From Paragorgia papillata (lineage: Eukaryota > Cnidaria > Anthozoa > Scleralcyonacea > Coralliidae), in assembly GCA_035771165.1 (NCBI GenBank), contig JAWNZC010000106.1, forward strand, positions 3,069,501-3,133,500: a stretch of DNA of 64,000 bases. The letters run 5' to 3'. Shown here one piece after another: positions 37,401-53,810 of this stretch. A program made the position numbers and the translations under genes. Under the pieces are notes generated by a model, which did not search any database, had not been told where the DNA came from, and saw nothing but the letters and a program-made list of their open reading frames with translations. The number at the start of each line of letters is the position of its first letter. Position 1 is the stretch's first letter.

Positions 37401-40400
37401 AATAAACTCAATAAAATCACCAGCCAATAAAATCACTAGCCAATAAAATGACTAGTCAATAAAATCACTAGTCAATAAAATCACCAGTCAATAAAATCAC
37501 CAGCCAATAAAATCACTAGTCAATAAAATCACTAGTCAATAAAATCACTAGTCAATAAAATCACCAGCCAATAAAATCACTAGTCAATAAAATCGCTAGC
37601 CAATAAAATCACTATAACCACTAAAATAACCAGCCAATAAACTCAATAAAATCGCCAGCCAATAAAATCACTAGCCAATAAAATGACTAGTCAATAAAAT
37701 CACTAGTCAATAAAATCACCAGCCAATAAAATCACTAGTCAATAAAATCACTAGTCAATAAAATCACTAGTCAATAAAATCACTAGTCAATAAAATCACT
37801 AGTCAATAAAATCACTAGGCAAGAAAATCACTAACATATAAAATCACTAGCCAATAAAATCACTATAATCACTAAAATAACCAGCCAATAAAATCACTAG
37901 CCAATAAAATCACTAACCAATAAAATCACTATAACCACTAAAATCACCAGCCAATAAAATCACTAGTCAATAAAATCACTAGCCAATAAAATCACTATAA
38001 CCACTAAAATAACCAGCCAATAAAATCACTAGCCAATAAAATCACTATAACTACTAAAATCACCAGCCAATAAAATCACTAGTCAATAAAATCACTAGCC
38101 AATAAAAGCACTAGCCAATAAAATCACTAGTCAATAAAATCACTAGCCAATAAAATCACTAGCCAATAAAATCACTAGGCAATAAAATCACTAACCAATA
38201 AAATCACTAGCCAATAAAATCACTAGCCAATAAAATCACTAGCCAATAAAAACACTAGTCAATCAAATCACTAGCCAATAAAATCACTAACCAATAAAAT
38301 CACTATAACCACTAAAATAACCAGCCAATAAAATCACTAGCCAATAAAATCACTAACCAATAAAATCACTATAACCACTAAAATAACCAGCCAATAAAAT
38401 CACTAGCCAATAAAATCACTAACCAATAAAATCACTAGGCAATAAAATGACTAGTCAATAAAATCACTAGCCAATAAAACCACTAGCCAATAAAATCACT
38501 AGTCAATAAAATCACCAGCCAATAAAATCACTAGCCAATAAAATGACTAGTCAATAAAATCACTAGTCAATAAAATCACCAGCCAATAAAATCACTAGTC
38601 AATAAAATCACTAGTCAATAAAATCACTAGTAGGCAAGAAAATCACTAACATATAAAATCACTAGCCAATAAAATCAATATAATCACTAAAATAACCAGC
38701 CAATAAAATCACTAGCCAATAAAATCACTAACCAATAAAATCACTAACCAATAATATCACTAGCCAATAAAAAGACTAGTCAATAAAATCACTAGCCAAT
38801 AAAATCACTAGCCAATAAAATCACTATAACCACTAAAATAACCAGCCAATAAAATCACTAGCCAATAAAATCACTAACCAATAAAATCACTAGGCAATAA
38901 AATGACTAGTCAATAAAATCACTAGCCAATAAAACCACTAGCCAATAAAATCACTAGTCAATAAAATCACCAGCCAATAAAATCACTAGCCAATAAAATG
39001 ACTAGTCAATAAAATCACTAGCCAATAAAATCACTAGCCAATAAAATCACTAGCCAATAAAATCACTAGTCAATAAAATCACCAGTCAATAAAATCACTA
39101 GTCAATAAAATCACTAGTCAATAAAATCACTAGGCAAGAAAATCACTAACATATAAAATCACTAGCCAATAAAATCACTATAATCACTAAAATAACCAGC
39201 CAATAAAATCACTAGCCAATAAAATCACTAACCAATAAAATCACTATAACCACTAAAATCACCAGCCTATAAAATCACTAGTCAATAAAATCACTAGCCA
39301 ATAAAATCACTATAACCACTAAAATAACCAGCCAATAAAATCACTAGTCAATAAAATCACTGGCCAATAAAATCACTAGCCATTAAAATCACTAACCAAT
39401 AAAATCACTATAACCACTAAAATCACCAGCCTATAAAATCACTAGTCAATAAAATCACTAGCCAATAAAATCACTATAACCACTAAAATAACCAGCCAAT
39501 AAAATCACTAGTCAATAAAATCACTAGCCAATAAAATCACTAGCCAATAAAATCACTAGCCAATAAAATCACTAGTCAATAAAATCACTAGCCAATAAAA
39601 TCACTAGCCAATAAAATCACTAGGCAATAAAATCACTAACCAATAAAATCACTAGTCAATAAAATCACTAGCCAATAAAATCACTAGCCAATAAAATCAC
39701 TAGCCAATAAAATCACTAGTCAATAAAATCACTAGCCAATAAAATCACTAGTCAATAAAATCACTATAACCACTAAAATAACCAGCCAATAAAATCACTA
39801 GCCAATAAAATCACTAACCAATAATATCACTAGCCAATAAAAAGACTAGTCAATAAAATCACTAGCCAATAAAATCACTAGCCAATAAAATCACTAGCCA
39901 ATAAAATCACTAGCCAATAAAAACACTAGTCAATCAAATCACAAGCCAATAAAATCACTAACGAATAAAATCACTATAACCACTAAAATAACCAGCCAAT
40001 AAAATCACTAGCCAATAAAATCACTAGCCAATAAAATCACTAGTCAATAAAATTACTAGTCAATAAAATCACCAGCCAATAAAATCACTAGCCAATAAAA
40101 GGACTAGTCAATAAAATCACCAGCCAATAAAATGGCTAGTCAATAAAATCACCATAACCACTAAAATAACCAGCCAATAAAATCACTAGCCAATAAAATC
40201 ACTATAACTACTAAAATCACCCGCCAATTAAATCACTAGTCAATGAAATCACTAGCCAATAAAATCACTAGTCAATAAAATCACTAGCCAATAAAATCAC
40301 TAGCCAATAAAATCGCTAGTCAATAAAATCACTAACCAATGAAATCACTAGCCAATAAAATGACTAGTCAATAAAATCACTAGCCAATAAAATCACTAGC

Positions 40401-42950
40401 CAATAAAATCACTAGGCAATAAAATCACTAGCCAATAAAATGACTAGTCAATAAAATCACTAGTCAATAAAATCACCAGCCAAGAAAATCACTAGCAAAT
40501 AAAATGACTAGTCAATAAAATCACCAGCCAATAAAATCACTAGCCAATAAAATGACTAGTCAATAAAATCACTAGTCAATAAAATCACCAGCCAATAAAA
40601 TCACCAGCCAATAAAATCACTAGTCAATAAAATCACTAGTCAATAAAATCACTAGTCAATAAAATGACTATTCAATAAAATCACTAGGCAAGAAAATCAC
40701 TAACATGTAAAATCACTAGCCAATAAAATCACTATAATCACTAAAATAACCAGCCAATAAAATCACTAGCCAATAAAATCACTAGCCAATAAAATCACTA
40801 GTCAATAAAATCACTAGTCAATAAAATCACCAGCCAAGAAAATCACTAGCCAATAAAATGACTAGTCAATAAAATCACCAGCCAATAAAATGGCTAGTCA
40901 ATAAAATCACCATAACCACTAAAATAACCAGCCAATAAAATCACTAGCCAATAAAATCACTATAACTACTAAAATCACCCGCCAATTAAATCACTAGTCA
41001 ATGAAATCACTAGCCAATAAAATCACTAGTCAATAAAATCACTAGCCAATAAAATCACTAGCCAATAAAATCGCTAGTCAATAAAATCACTAACCAATGA
41101 AATCACTAGCCAATAAAATGACTAGTCAATAAAATCACTAGCCAATAAAATCACTAGCCAATAAAATCACTAGGCAATAAAATCACTAGCCAATAAAATG
41201 ACTAGTCAATAAAATCACTAGTCAATAAAATCACCAGCCAATAAAATCACTAGCAAATAAAATGACTAGTCAATAAAATCACCAGCCAATAAAATCACTA
41301 GCCAATAAAATGACTAGTCAATAAAATCACTAGTCAATAAAATCACCAGCCAATAAAATCACCAGCCAATAAAATCACTAGTCAATAAAATCACTAGTCA
41401 ATAAAATCACTAGTCAATAAAATGACTAGTCAATAAAATCACTAGGCAAGAAAATCACTAACATGTAAAATCACTAGCCAATAAAATCACTATAATCACT
41501 AAAATAACCAGCCAATAAAATCATTAGCCAATAAAATCACTAACCAATAAAATCACTATAACCACTAAAATCACCAGCCAATAAAATCACTAGTCAATAA
41601 AATCGCTAGCCAATAAAATCACTATAACCACTAAAATAACCAGTCAATAAACTCAATAAAATCACCAGCCAATAAAATCACTAGCCAATAAAATGACTAG
41701 TCAATAAAATCACTAGTCAATAAAATCACCAGTCAATAAAATCACCAGCCAATAAAATCACTAGTCAATAAAATCACTAGTCAATAAAATCACTAGTCAA
41801 TAAAATCACCAGCCAATAAAATCACTAGTCAATAAAATCGCTAGCCAATAAAATCACTATAACCACTAAAATAACCAGCCAATAAACTCAATAAAATCGC
41901 CAGCCAATAAAATCACTAGCCAATAAAATGACTAGTCAATAAAATCACTAGTCAATAAAATCACCAGCCAATAAAATCACTAGTCAATAAAATCACTAGT
42001 CAATAAAATCACTAGTCAATAAAATCACTAGTCAATAAAATCACTAGTCAATAAAATCACTAGGCAAGAAAATCACTAACATATAAAATCACTAGCCAAT
42101 AAAATCACTATAATCACTAAAATAACCAGCCAATAAAATCACTAGCCAATAAAATCACTAACCAATAAAATCACTATAACCACTAAAATCACCAGCCAAT
42201 AAAATCACTAGTCAATAAAATCACTAGCCAATAAAATCACTATAACCACTAAAATAACCAGCCAATAAAATCACTAGCCAATAAAATCACTATAACTACT
42301 AAAATCACCAGCCAATAAAATCACTAGTCAATAAAATCACTAGCCAATAAAAGCACTAGCCAATAAAATCACTAGTCAATAAAATCACTAGCCAATAAAA
42401 TCACTAGCCAATAAAATCACTAGGCAATAAAATCACTAACCAATAAAATCACTAGCCAATAAAATCACTAGCCAATAAAATCACTAGCCAATAAAAACAC
42501 TAGTCAATCAAATCACTAGCCAATAAAATCACTAACCAATAAAATCACTATAACCACTAAAATAACCAGCCAATAAAATCACTAGCCAATAAAATCACTA
42601 ACCAATAAAATCACTAGCCAATAAAATGACTAGTCAATAAAATCACTAGCCAATAAAATCACTAGCCAATAAAATCACTAGCCAATAAAATCACTAGACA
42701 ATAAAATTACTAGTCAATAAAATCACCAGCCAATAAAATCACTAGCCAATAAAAGGACTAGTCAATAAAATCACCGGCCAATAAAATCACTAGCCAATAA
42801 AATGACTAGTCAATAAAATCACTAGTCAATAAAATCACCAGCCAATAAAATCACTAGTCAATAAAATCACTAGTCAATAAAATCACTAGTAGGCAAGAAA
42901 ATCACTAACATATAAAATCACTAGCCAATAAAATCAATATAATCACTAAA
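34451..42950. repeat. Two ~4.25-kb higher-order repeat copies
   Basis: The block from about 34451 and the block from about 38744 share the same order of rare markers: the AATATCACTAG monomer (34451 and 38744), ATGGCTAGTC (35871 and 40132), the AACATGTAAAAT monomer (36440 and 40700; 37210 and 41460), the AATAAACTCAATAAAATC insert, and AAGCACTAG near 38105 and 42350. Offsets fall from 4293 to about 4245 through monomer-sized indels. Confidence 0.8.
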
Positions 42951-45900
42951 ATAACCAGCCAATAAAATCACTAGCCAATAAAATCACTAACCAATAAAAT
43001 CACTATAACCACTAAAATAACCAGCCAATAAAATCACTGGCCAATAAAATCACTAACCAATAAAATCACTAGGCAATAAAATGACTAGTCAATAAAATCA
43101 CTAGTCAATAAAATCACTAGTCAATAAAATGACTAGTCAATAAAATCACTAGCCAATAAAATCACTAGTCAATAAAATCACCAGTCAATAAAATCACTAG
43201 TCAATAAAATCACTAGTCAATAAAATCACTAGGCAAGAAAATCACTAACATATAAAATCACTAGCCAATAAAATCACTATAATCACTAAAATAACCAGCC
43301 AATAAAATCACTAGCCAATAAAATCACTAACCAATAAAATCACTATAACCACTAAAATCACCAGCCTATAAAATCACTAGTCAATAAAATCACTAGCCAA
43401 TAAAATCAATATAACCACTAAAATAACCAGCCAATAAAATCACTAGTCAATAAAATCACTAGCCAATAAAATCACTAGCCAATAAAATCACTAACCAATA
43501 AAATCACTATAACCACTAAAATCACCAGCCTATAAAATCACTAGTCAATAAAATCACTAGCCAATAAAATCACTATAACCACTAAAATAACCAGCCAATA
43601 AAATCACTAGTCAATAAAATCACTAGCCAATAAAATCACTAGCCAATAAAATCACTAGCCAATAAAATCACTAGTCAATAAAATCACTAGCCAATAAAAT
43701 CACTAGCCAATAAAATCACTAGGCAATAAAATCACCAACCAATAAAATCACTAATCAATAAAATCACTAGCCAATAAAATCACTAGCCAATAAAATCACT
43801 AGCCAATAAAAACACTAGTCAATCAAATCACTAGCCAATAAAATCACTAACGAATAAAATCACTATAACCACTAAAATAACCAGCCAATAAAATCACTAG
43901 CCAATAAAATCACTAACCAATAAAATCACTAGACAATAAAATCACTAGCCAATAAAATCACTAGTCAATAAAATTACTAGTCAATAAAATCACCAGCCAA
44001 TAAAATCACTAGCCAATAAAAGGACTAGTCAATAAAATCACCGGCCAATAAAATCACTAGCCAATAAAATGACTAGTCAATAAAATCACTAGTCAATAAA
44101 ATCATCAGCCAATAAAATCACTAGTCAATAAAATCACTAGTCAATAAAATCACTAGTAGGCAAGAAAATCACTAACATATAAAATCACTAGCCAATAAAA
44201 TCACTATAATCACTAAAATAACCAGCCAATAAAATCACTAGCCAATAAAATCACTAACCAATAAAATCACTATAACCACTAAAATAACCAGCCAATAAAA
44301 TCACTAGCCAATAAAATCACTAACCAATAAAATCACTAGGCAATAAAATGACTAGTCAATAAAATCACTAGCCAATAAAATCACTAGCCAATAAAATCAC
44401 TAGCCAATAAAACCACTAGCCAATAAAATCACTAGTCAATAAAATCACCAGTCAATAAAATCACTAGCCAATAAAATGACTAGTCAATAAAATCACTAGC
44501 CAATAAAATCACTAGCCAATAAAATCACTAGTCAATAAAATCACCAGTCAATAAAATCACTAGTCAATAAAATCACTAGTCAATAAAATCACTAGTCAAT
44601 AAAATCACTAGTCAATAAAATCACTAGGCAATAAAATCACTAGTCAATAAAATCACCAGCCAATAAAATCACTAGCCAATAAAATGACTAGTCAATAAAA
44701 TCACTAGCCAATAAAATCACTATCCAATAAAATCACTAGCCAATAAAATCACTAGTCAATAAAATCACCAGTCAATAAAATCACTAGTCAATAAAATCAC
44801 TAGTCAATAAAATCACTAGTCAATAAAATCACTAGGCAAGAAAATCACTAACATATAAAATCACTAGGCAATAAAATCACTATAATCACTAAAATAACCA
44901 GCCAATAAAATCACTAGCCAATAAAATCACTAACCAATAAAATCACTATAACCACTAAAATCACCAGCCTATAAAATCACTAGTCAATAAAATCACTAGC
45001 CAATAAAATCACTATAACCACTAAAATAACCAGCCAATAAAATCACTAGTCAATAAAATCACTAGCCAATAAAATCACTAGCCAATAAAATCACTAGCCA
45101 ATAAAATCACTAGTCAATAAAATCACTAGCCAATAAAATCACTAGCCAATAAAATCACTAGGCAATAAAATCACTAACCAATAAAATCACTAGTCAATAA
45201 AATCACTAGCCAATAAAATCACTAGCCAATAAAATCACTAGCCAATAAAATCACTAGTCAATAAAATCACTAGCCAATAAAATCACTAGTCAATAAAATC
45301 ACTATAACCACTAAAATAACCAGCCAATAAAATCACTAGCCAATAAAATCACTAACCAATAATATCACTAGCCAATAAAAAGACTAGTCAATAAAATCAC
45401 TAGCCAATAAAATCACTAGCCAATAAAATCACTAGCCAATAAAATCACTAGGCAATAAAATCACTAACCAATAAAATCACTAGCCAATAAAATCACTAGC
45501 CAATAAAATCACTAGCCAATAAAAACACTAGTCAATCAAATCACTAGCCAATAAAATCACTAACCAATAAAATCACTATAACCACTAAAATAACCAGCCA
45601 ATAAAATCACTAGCCAATAAAATCACTAACCAATAAAATCACTAGCCAATAAAATGACTAGTCAATAAAATCACTAGCCAATAAAATCACTAGCCAATAA
45701 AATCACTAGCCAATAAAATCACTAGCCAATAAAAACACTAGTCAATAAAATCACTAGCCAATAAAATCACTAGGCAATAAAATCACTAACCAATAAAATC
45801 ACTAGCCAATAAAATCACTAGCCAATAAAATCACTAGCCAATAAAAACACTAGTCAATCAAATCACTAGCCAATAAAATCACTAACCAATAAAATCACTA

Positions 45901-48669
45901 TAACCACTAAAATAACCAGCCAATAAAATCACTAGCCAATAAAATCACTAACCAATAAAATCACTAGCCAATAAAATGACTAGTCAATAAAATCACTAGC
46001 CAATAAAATCACTAGCCAATAAAATCACTAGCCAATAAAATCACTAGCCAATAAAAACACTAGTCAATCAAATCACTAGCCAATAAAATCACTAACCAAT
46101 AAAATCACTATAACCACTAAAATAACCAGCCAATAAAATCACTAGCCAATAAAATCACTAACCAATAAAATCACTAGCCTATAAAATGGCTAGTCAATAA
46201 AATCACTAGCCAATAAAATCACTAGCCAATAAAACCACTAGCCAATAAAATCACTAGTCAATAAAATCACCAGCCAATAAAATCACTAGACAATAAAATG
46301 ACTAGTCAATAAAATCACTAGCCAATAAAATCACTAGCCAATAAAATCACTAGCCAATAAAATCACTAGTCAATAAAATCACCAGTCAATAAAATCACTA
46401 GTCAATAAAATCACTAGTCAATAAAATCACTAGTCAATAAAATCACTAGGCAAGAAAATCACTAACATATAAAATCACTAGCCAATAAAATCACTATAAT
46501 CACTAAAATAACCAGCCAATAAAATCACTAGCCAATAAAATCACTAACCAATAAAATCACTATAACCACTAAAATCACCAGCCTATAAAATCACTAGTCA
46601 ATAAAATCACTAGCCAATAAAATCACTATAACCACTAAAATAACCAGCCAATAAAATCACTAGTCAATAAAATCACTAGCCAATAAAATCACTAGCCAAT
46701 AAAATCACTAGCCAATAAAATCACTAGTCAATAAAATCACTAGCCAATAAAATCACTAGCCAATAAAATCACTAGGCAATAAAATCACCAACCAATAAAA
46801 TCACTAATCAATAAAATCACTAGCCAATAAAATCACTAGCCAATAAAATCACTAGCCAATAAAATCACTAGCCAATAAAAACACTAGTCAATCAAATCAC
46901 TAGCCAATAAAATCACTAACGAATAAAATCACTATAACCACTAAAATAACCAGCCAATAAAATCACTAGCCAATAAAATCACTAACCAATAAAATCACTA
47001 GACAATAAAATCACTAGCCAATAAAATCACTAGTCAATAAAATCACTAGTCAATAAAATCACTAGGCAAGAAAATCACTAACATATAAAATCACTAGCCA
47101 ATAAAATCACTATAATCACTAAAATAACCAGCCAATAAAATCACTAGCCAATAAAATCACTAACCAATAAAATCACTATAACCACTAAAATCACCAGCCT
47201 ATAAAATCACTAGTCAATAAAATCACTAGCCAATAAAATCACTATAACCACTAAAATAACCAGCCAATAAAATCACTAGTCAATAAAATCACTAGCCAAT
47301 AAAATCACTAGCCAATAAAATCACTAACCAATAAAATCACTATAACCACTAAAATCACCAGCCTATAAAATCACTAGTCAATAAAATCACTAGCCAATAA
47401 AATCACTATAACCACTAAAATAACTAGCCAATAAAATCACTAGTCAATAAAATCACTAGCCAATAAAATCACTAGCCAATAAAATCACTAGCCAATAAAA
47501 TCACTAGTCAATAAAATCACTAGCCAATAAAATCACTAGCCAATAAAATCACTAGGCAATAAAATCACCAACCAATAAAATCACTAATCAATAAAATCAC
47601 TAGCCAATAAAATCACTAGCCAATAAAATCACTAGCCAATAAAATCACTAGCCAATAAAAACACTAGTCAATCAAATCACTAGCCAATAAAATCACTAAC
47701 GAATAAAATCACTATAACCACTAAAATAACCAGCCAATAAAATCACTAGCCAATAAAATCACTAACCAATAAAATCACTAGACAATAAAATCACTAGCCA
47801 ATAAAATCACTAGTCAATAAAATTACTAGTCAATAAAATCACCAGCCAATAAAATCACTAGCCAATAAAAGGACTAGTCAATAAAATCACCGGCCAATAA
47901 AATCACTAGCCAATAAAATGACTAGTCAATAAAAATCACTAGTCAATAAAATCATCAGCCAATAAAATCACTAGTCAATAAAATTACTAGTCAATAAAAT
48001 CACTAGTAGGCAAGAAAATCACTAACATATAAAATCACTAGCCAATAAAATCACTATAATCACTAAAATAACCAGCCAATAAAATCACTAGCCAATAAAA
48101 TCACTAACCAATAAAATCACTATAACCACTAAAATAACCAGCCAATAAAATCACTAGCCAATAAAATCACTAACCAATAAAATCACTAGGCAATAAAATG
48201 ACTAGTCAATAAAATCACTAGCCAATAAAATCACTAGCCAATAAAATCACTAGCCAATAAAACCACTAGCCAATAAAATCACTAGTCAATAAAATCACCA
48301 GTCAATAAAATCACTAGCCAATAAAATGACTAGTCAATAAAATCACTAGCCAATAAAATCACTAGCCAATAAAATCACTAGCCAATAAAATCACTAGTCA
48401 ATAAAATCACCAGTCAATAAAATCACTAGTCAATAAAATCACTAGTCAATAAAATCACTAGTCAATAAAATCACTAGTCAATAAAATCACTAGGCAATAA
48501 AATCACTAGTCAATAAAATCACCAGCCAATAAAATCACTAGCCAATAAAATGACTAGTCAATAAAATCACTAGCCAATAAAAATCACTAGCCAATAAAAT
48601 CACTAGCCAATAAAATCACTAGTCAATAAAATCACCAGTCAATAAAATCACCAGTCAATAAAATCACTA

Positions 48670-51600
48670 GTCAATAAAGTCACTAATCAATAAAATCACT
48701 AGTCAATAAAATCACTAGGCAAGAAAATCACTAACATATAAAATCACTAGGCAATAAAATCACTATAATCACTAAAATAACCAGCCAATAAAATCACTAG
48801 CCAATAAAATCACTAACCAATAAAATCACTATAACCACTAAAATCACCAGCCTATAAAATCACTAGTCAATAAAATCACTAGCCAATAAAATCACTATAA
48901 CCACTAAAATAACCAGCCAATAAAATCACTAGTCAATAAAATCACTAGCCAATAAAATCACTAGCCAATAAAATCACTAGCCAATAAAATCACTAGTCAA
49001 TAAAATCACTAGCCAATAAAATCACTAGTCAATAAAATCACTATAACCACTAAAATAACCAGCCAATAAAATCACTAGCCAATAAAATCACTAACCAATA
49101 ATATCACTAGCCAATAAAAAGACTAGTCAATAAAATCACTAGCCAATAAAATCACTAGCCAATAAAATCACTAGCCAATAAAATCACTAGGCAATAAAAT
49201 CACTAACCAATAAAATCACTAGCCAATAAAATCACTAGCCAATAAAATCACTAGCCAATAAAAACACTAGTCAATCAAATCACTAGCCAATAAAATCACT
49301 AACCAATAAAATCACTATAACCACTAAAATAACCAGCCAATAAAATCACTAGCCAATAAAATCACTAACCAATAAAATCACTAGCCAATAAAATGACTAG
49401 TCAATAAAATCACTAGCCAATAAAATCACTAGCCAATAAAATCACTAGCCAATAAAATCACTAGACAATAAAATTACTAGTCAATAAAATCACCAGCCAA
49501 TAAAATCACTAGCCAATAAAAGGACTAGTCAATAAAATCACCGGCCAATAAAATCACTAGCCAATAAAATGACTAGTCAATAAAATCACTAGTCAATAAA
49601 ATCACTAGCCAATAAAATCACTAGTCAATAAAATCACTAGTCAATAAAATCACTAGTAGGCAAGAAAATCACTAACATATAAAATCACTAGCCAATAAAA
49701 TCAATATAATCACTAAAATAACCAGCCAATAAAATCACTAGCCAATAAAATCACTAACCAATAAAATCACTATAACCACTAAAATAACCAGCCAATAAAA
49801 TCACTAGCCAATAAAATCACTAACCAATAAAATCACTAGTCAATAAAATCACTAGTCAATAAAATCACTAGGCAAGAAAATCACTAACATATAAAATCAC
49901 TAGGCAATAAAATCACTATAATCACTAAAATAACCAGCCAATAAAATCACTAGCCAATAAAATCACTAACCAATAAAATCACTATAACCACTAAAATCAC
50001 CAGCCTATAAAATCACTAGTCAATAAAATCACTAGCCAATAAAATCACTATAACCACTAAAATAACCAGCCAATAAAATCACTAGTCAATAAAATCACTA
50101 GCCAATAAAATCACTAGCCAATAAAATCACTAGCCAATAAAATCACTAGTCAATAAAATCACTAGCCAATAAAATCACTAGCCAATAAAATCACTAGGCA
50201 ATAAAATCACTAACCAATAAAATCACTAGTCAATAAAATCACTAGCCAATAAAATCACTAGCCAATAAAATCACTAGCCAATAAAATCACTAGTCAATAA
50301 AATCACTAGCCAATAAAATCACTAGTCAATAAAATCACTATAACCACTAAAATAACCAGCCAATAAATTCACTAGCCAATAAAATCACTAACCAATAATA
50401 TCACTAGCCAATAAAAAGACTAGTCAATAAAATCACTAGCCAATAAAATCACTAGCCAATAAAATCACTAGCCAATAAAATCACTAGGCAATAAAATCAC
50501 TAACCAATAAAATCACTAGCCAATAAAATCACTAGCCAATAAAATCACTAGCCAATAAAAACACTAGTCAATCAAATCACTAGCCAATAAAATCACTAAC
50601 CAATAAAATCACTATAACCACTAAAATAACCAGCCAATAAAATCACTAGCCAATAAAATCACTAACCAATAAAATCACTAGCCAATAAAATGACTAGTCA
50701 ATAAAATCACTAGCCAATAAAATCACAAGCCAATAAAATCACTAGCCAATAAAATCACTAGACAATAAAATTACTAGTCAATAAAATCACCAGCCAATAA
50801 AATCACTAGCCAATAAAAGGACTAGTCAATAAAATCACCGGCCAATAAAATCACTAGCCAATAAAATGACTAGTCAATAAAATCACTAGTCAATAAAATC
50901 ACCAGCCAATAAAATCACTAGCCAATAAAATCACTAGCCAATAAAATCACTAGCCAATAAAATCACTAGTCAATAAAATCACCAGTCAATAAAATCACTA
51001 GTCAATAAAATCACTAGTCAATAAAATCACTAGTCAATAAAATCACTAGTCAATAAAATCACTAGGCAATAAAATCACTAGTCAATAAAATCACCAGCCA
51101 ATAAAATCACTAGCCAATAAAATGACTAGTCAATAAAATCACTAGCCAATAAAATCACTAGCCAATAAAATCACTAGCCAATAAAATCACTAGTCAATAA
51201 AATCACCAGTCAATAAAATCACCAGTCAATAAAATCACTAGTCAATAAAGTCACTAATCAATAAAATCACTAGTCAATAAAATCACTAGGCAAGAAAATC
51301 ACTAACATATAAAATCACTAGGCAATAAAATCACTATAATCACTAAAATAACCAGCCAATAAAATCACTAGCCAATAAAATCACTAACCAATAAAATCAC
51401 TATAACCACTAAAATCACCAGCCTATAAAATCACTAGTCAATAAAATCACTAGCCAATAAAATCACTATAACCACTAAAATAACCAGCCAATAAAATCAC
51501 TAGTCAATAAAATCACTAGCCAATAAAATCACTAGCCAATAAAATCACTAGCCAATAAAATCACTAGTCAATAAAATCACTAGCCAATAAAATCACTAGT

Positions 51601-53810
51601 CAATAAAATCACTATAACCACTAAAATAACCAGCCAATAAAATCACTAGCCAATAAAATCACTAACCAATAATATCACTAGCCAATAAAAAGACTAGTCA
51701 ATAAAATCACTAGCCAATAAAATCACTAGCCAATAAAATCACTAGGCAATAAAATCACTAACCAATAAAATCACTAGCCAATAAAATCACTAGCCAATAA
51801 AATCACTAGCCAATAAAAACACTAGTCAATCAAATCACTAGCCAATAAAATCACTAACCAATAAAATCACTATAACCACTAAAATAACCAGCCAATAAAA
51901 TCACTAGCCAATAAAATCACTAACCAATAAAATCACTAGCCAATAAAATGACTAGTCAATAAAATCACTAGCCAATAAAATCACTAGCCAATAAAATCAC
52001 TAGCCAATAAAATCACTAGACAATAAAATTACTAGTCAATAAAATCACCAGCCAATAAAATCACTAGCCAATAAAAGGACTAGTCAATAAAATCACCGGC
52101 CAATAAAATCACTAGCCAATAAAATGACTAGTCAATAAAATCACTAGTCAATAAACTCACTAGCCAATAAAATCACTAGTCAATAAAATCACTAGTCAAT
52201 AAAATCACTAGTAGGCAAGAAAATCACTAACATATAAAATCACTAGCCAATAAAATCAATATAATCACTAAAATAACCAGCCAATAAAATCACTAGCCAA
52301 TAAAATCACTAACCAATAAAATCACTATAACCACTAAAATAACCAGCCAATAAAATCACTAGCCAATAAAATCACTAACCAATAAAATCACTAGTCAATA
52401 AAATCACTAGTCAATAAAATCACTAGGCAAGAAAATCACTAACATATAAAATCACTAGGCAATAAAATCACTATAATCACTAAAATAACCAGCCAATAAA
52501 ATCACTAGCCAATAAAATCACTAACCAATAAAATCACTATAACCACTAAAATCACCAGCCTATAAAATCACTAGTCAATAAAATCACTAGCCAATAAAAT
52601 CACTATAACCACTAAAATAACCAGCCAATAAAATCACTAGTCAATAAAATCACTAGCCAATAAAATCACTAGCCAATAAAATCACTAGCCAATAAAATCA
52701 CTAGTCAATAAAATCACTAGCCAATAAAATCACTAGCCAATAAAATCACTAGGCAATAAAATCACTAACCAATAAAATCACTAGTCAATAAAATCACTAG
52801 CCAATAAAATCACTAGCCAATAAAATCACTAGCCAATAAAATCACTAGTCAATAAAATCACTAGCCAATAAAATCACTAGTCAATAAAATCACTATAACC
52901 ACTAAAATAACCAGCCAATAAATTCACTAGCCAATAAAATCACTAACCAATAATATCACTAGCCAATAAAAAGACTAGTCAATAAAATCACTAGCCAATA
53001 AAATCACTAGCCAATAAAATCACTAGCCAATAAAATCACTAGCCAATAAAATCACTAGGCAATAAAATCACTAACCAATAAAATCACTAGCCAATAAAAT
53101 CACTAGCCAATAAAATCACTAGCCAATAAAAACACTAGTCAATCAAATCACTAGCCAATAAAATCACTAACCAATAAAATCACTATAACCACTAAAATAA
53201 CCAGCCAATAAAATCACTAGCCAATAAAATCACTAACCAATAAAATCACTAGCCAATAAAATGACTAGTCAATAAAATCACTAGCCAATAAAATCACAAG
53301 CCAATAAAATCACTAGCCAATAAAATCACTAGACAATAAAATTACTAGTCAATAAAATCACCAGCCAATAAAATCACTAGCCAATAAAAGGACTAGTCAA
53401 TAAAATCACCGGCCAATAAAATCACTAGCCAATAAAATGACTAGTCAATAAAATCACTAGTCAATAAAATCACCAGCCAATAAAATCGCTAGTCAATAAA
53501 ATCACTAGTCAATAAAATCACTAGTAGGCAAGAAAATCACTAACATATAAAATCACTAGCCAATAAAATCAATATAATCACTAAAATAACCAGCCAATAA
53601 AATCACTAGCCAATAAAATCACTAACCAATAAAATCACTATAACCACTAAAATAACCAGCCAATAAAATCACTAGCCAATAAAATCACTAACCAATAAAA
53701 TCACTAGGCAATAAAATGACTAGTCAATAAAATCACTAGCCAATAAAACCACTAGCCAATAAAATCACTAGTCAATAAAATCACCAGCCAATAAAATCAC
53801 TAGCCAATAA
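48670..53810. repeat. Two ~2.57-kb higher-order repeat copies
   Basis: Rare variants repeat at a constant offset: AAAGTCACTAATC at 48676 and 51247 (2571), CACAAGCC at 50724 and 53295 (2571), and AAATTCACTAGCC at about 50365 and 52920 (2555). Confidence 0.75.
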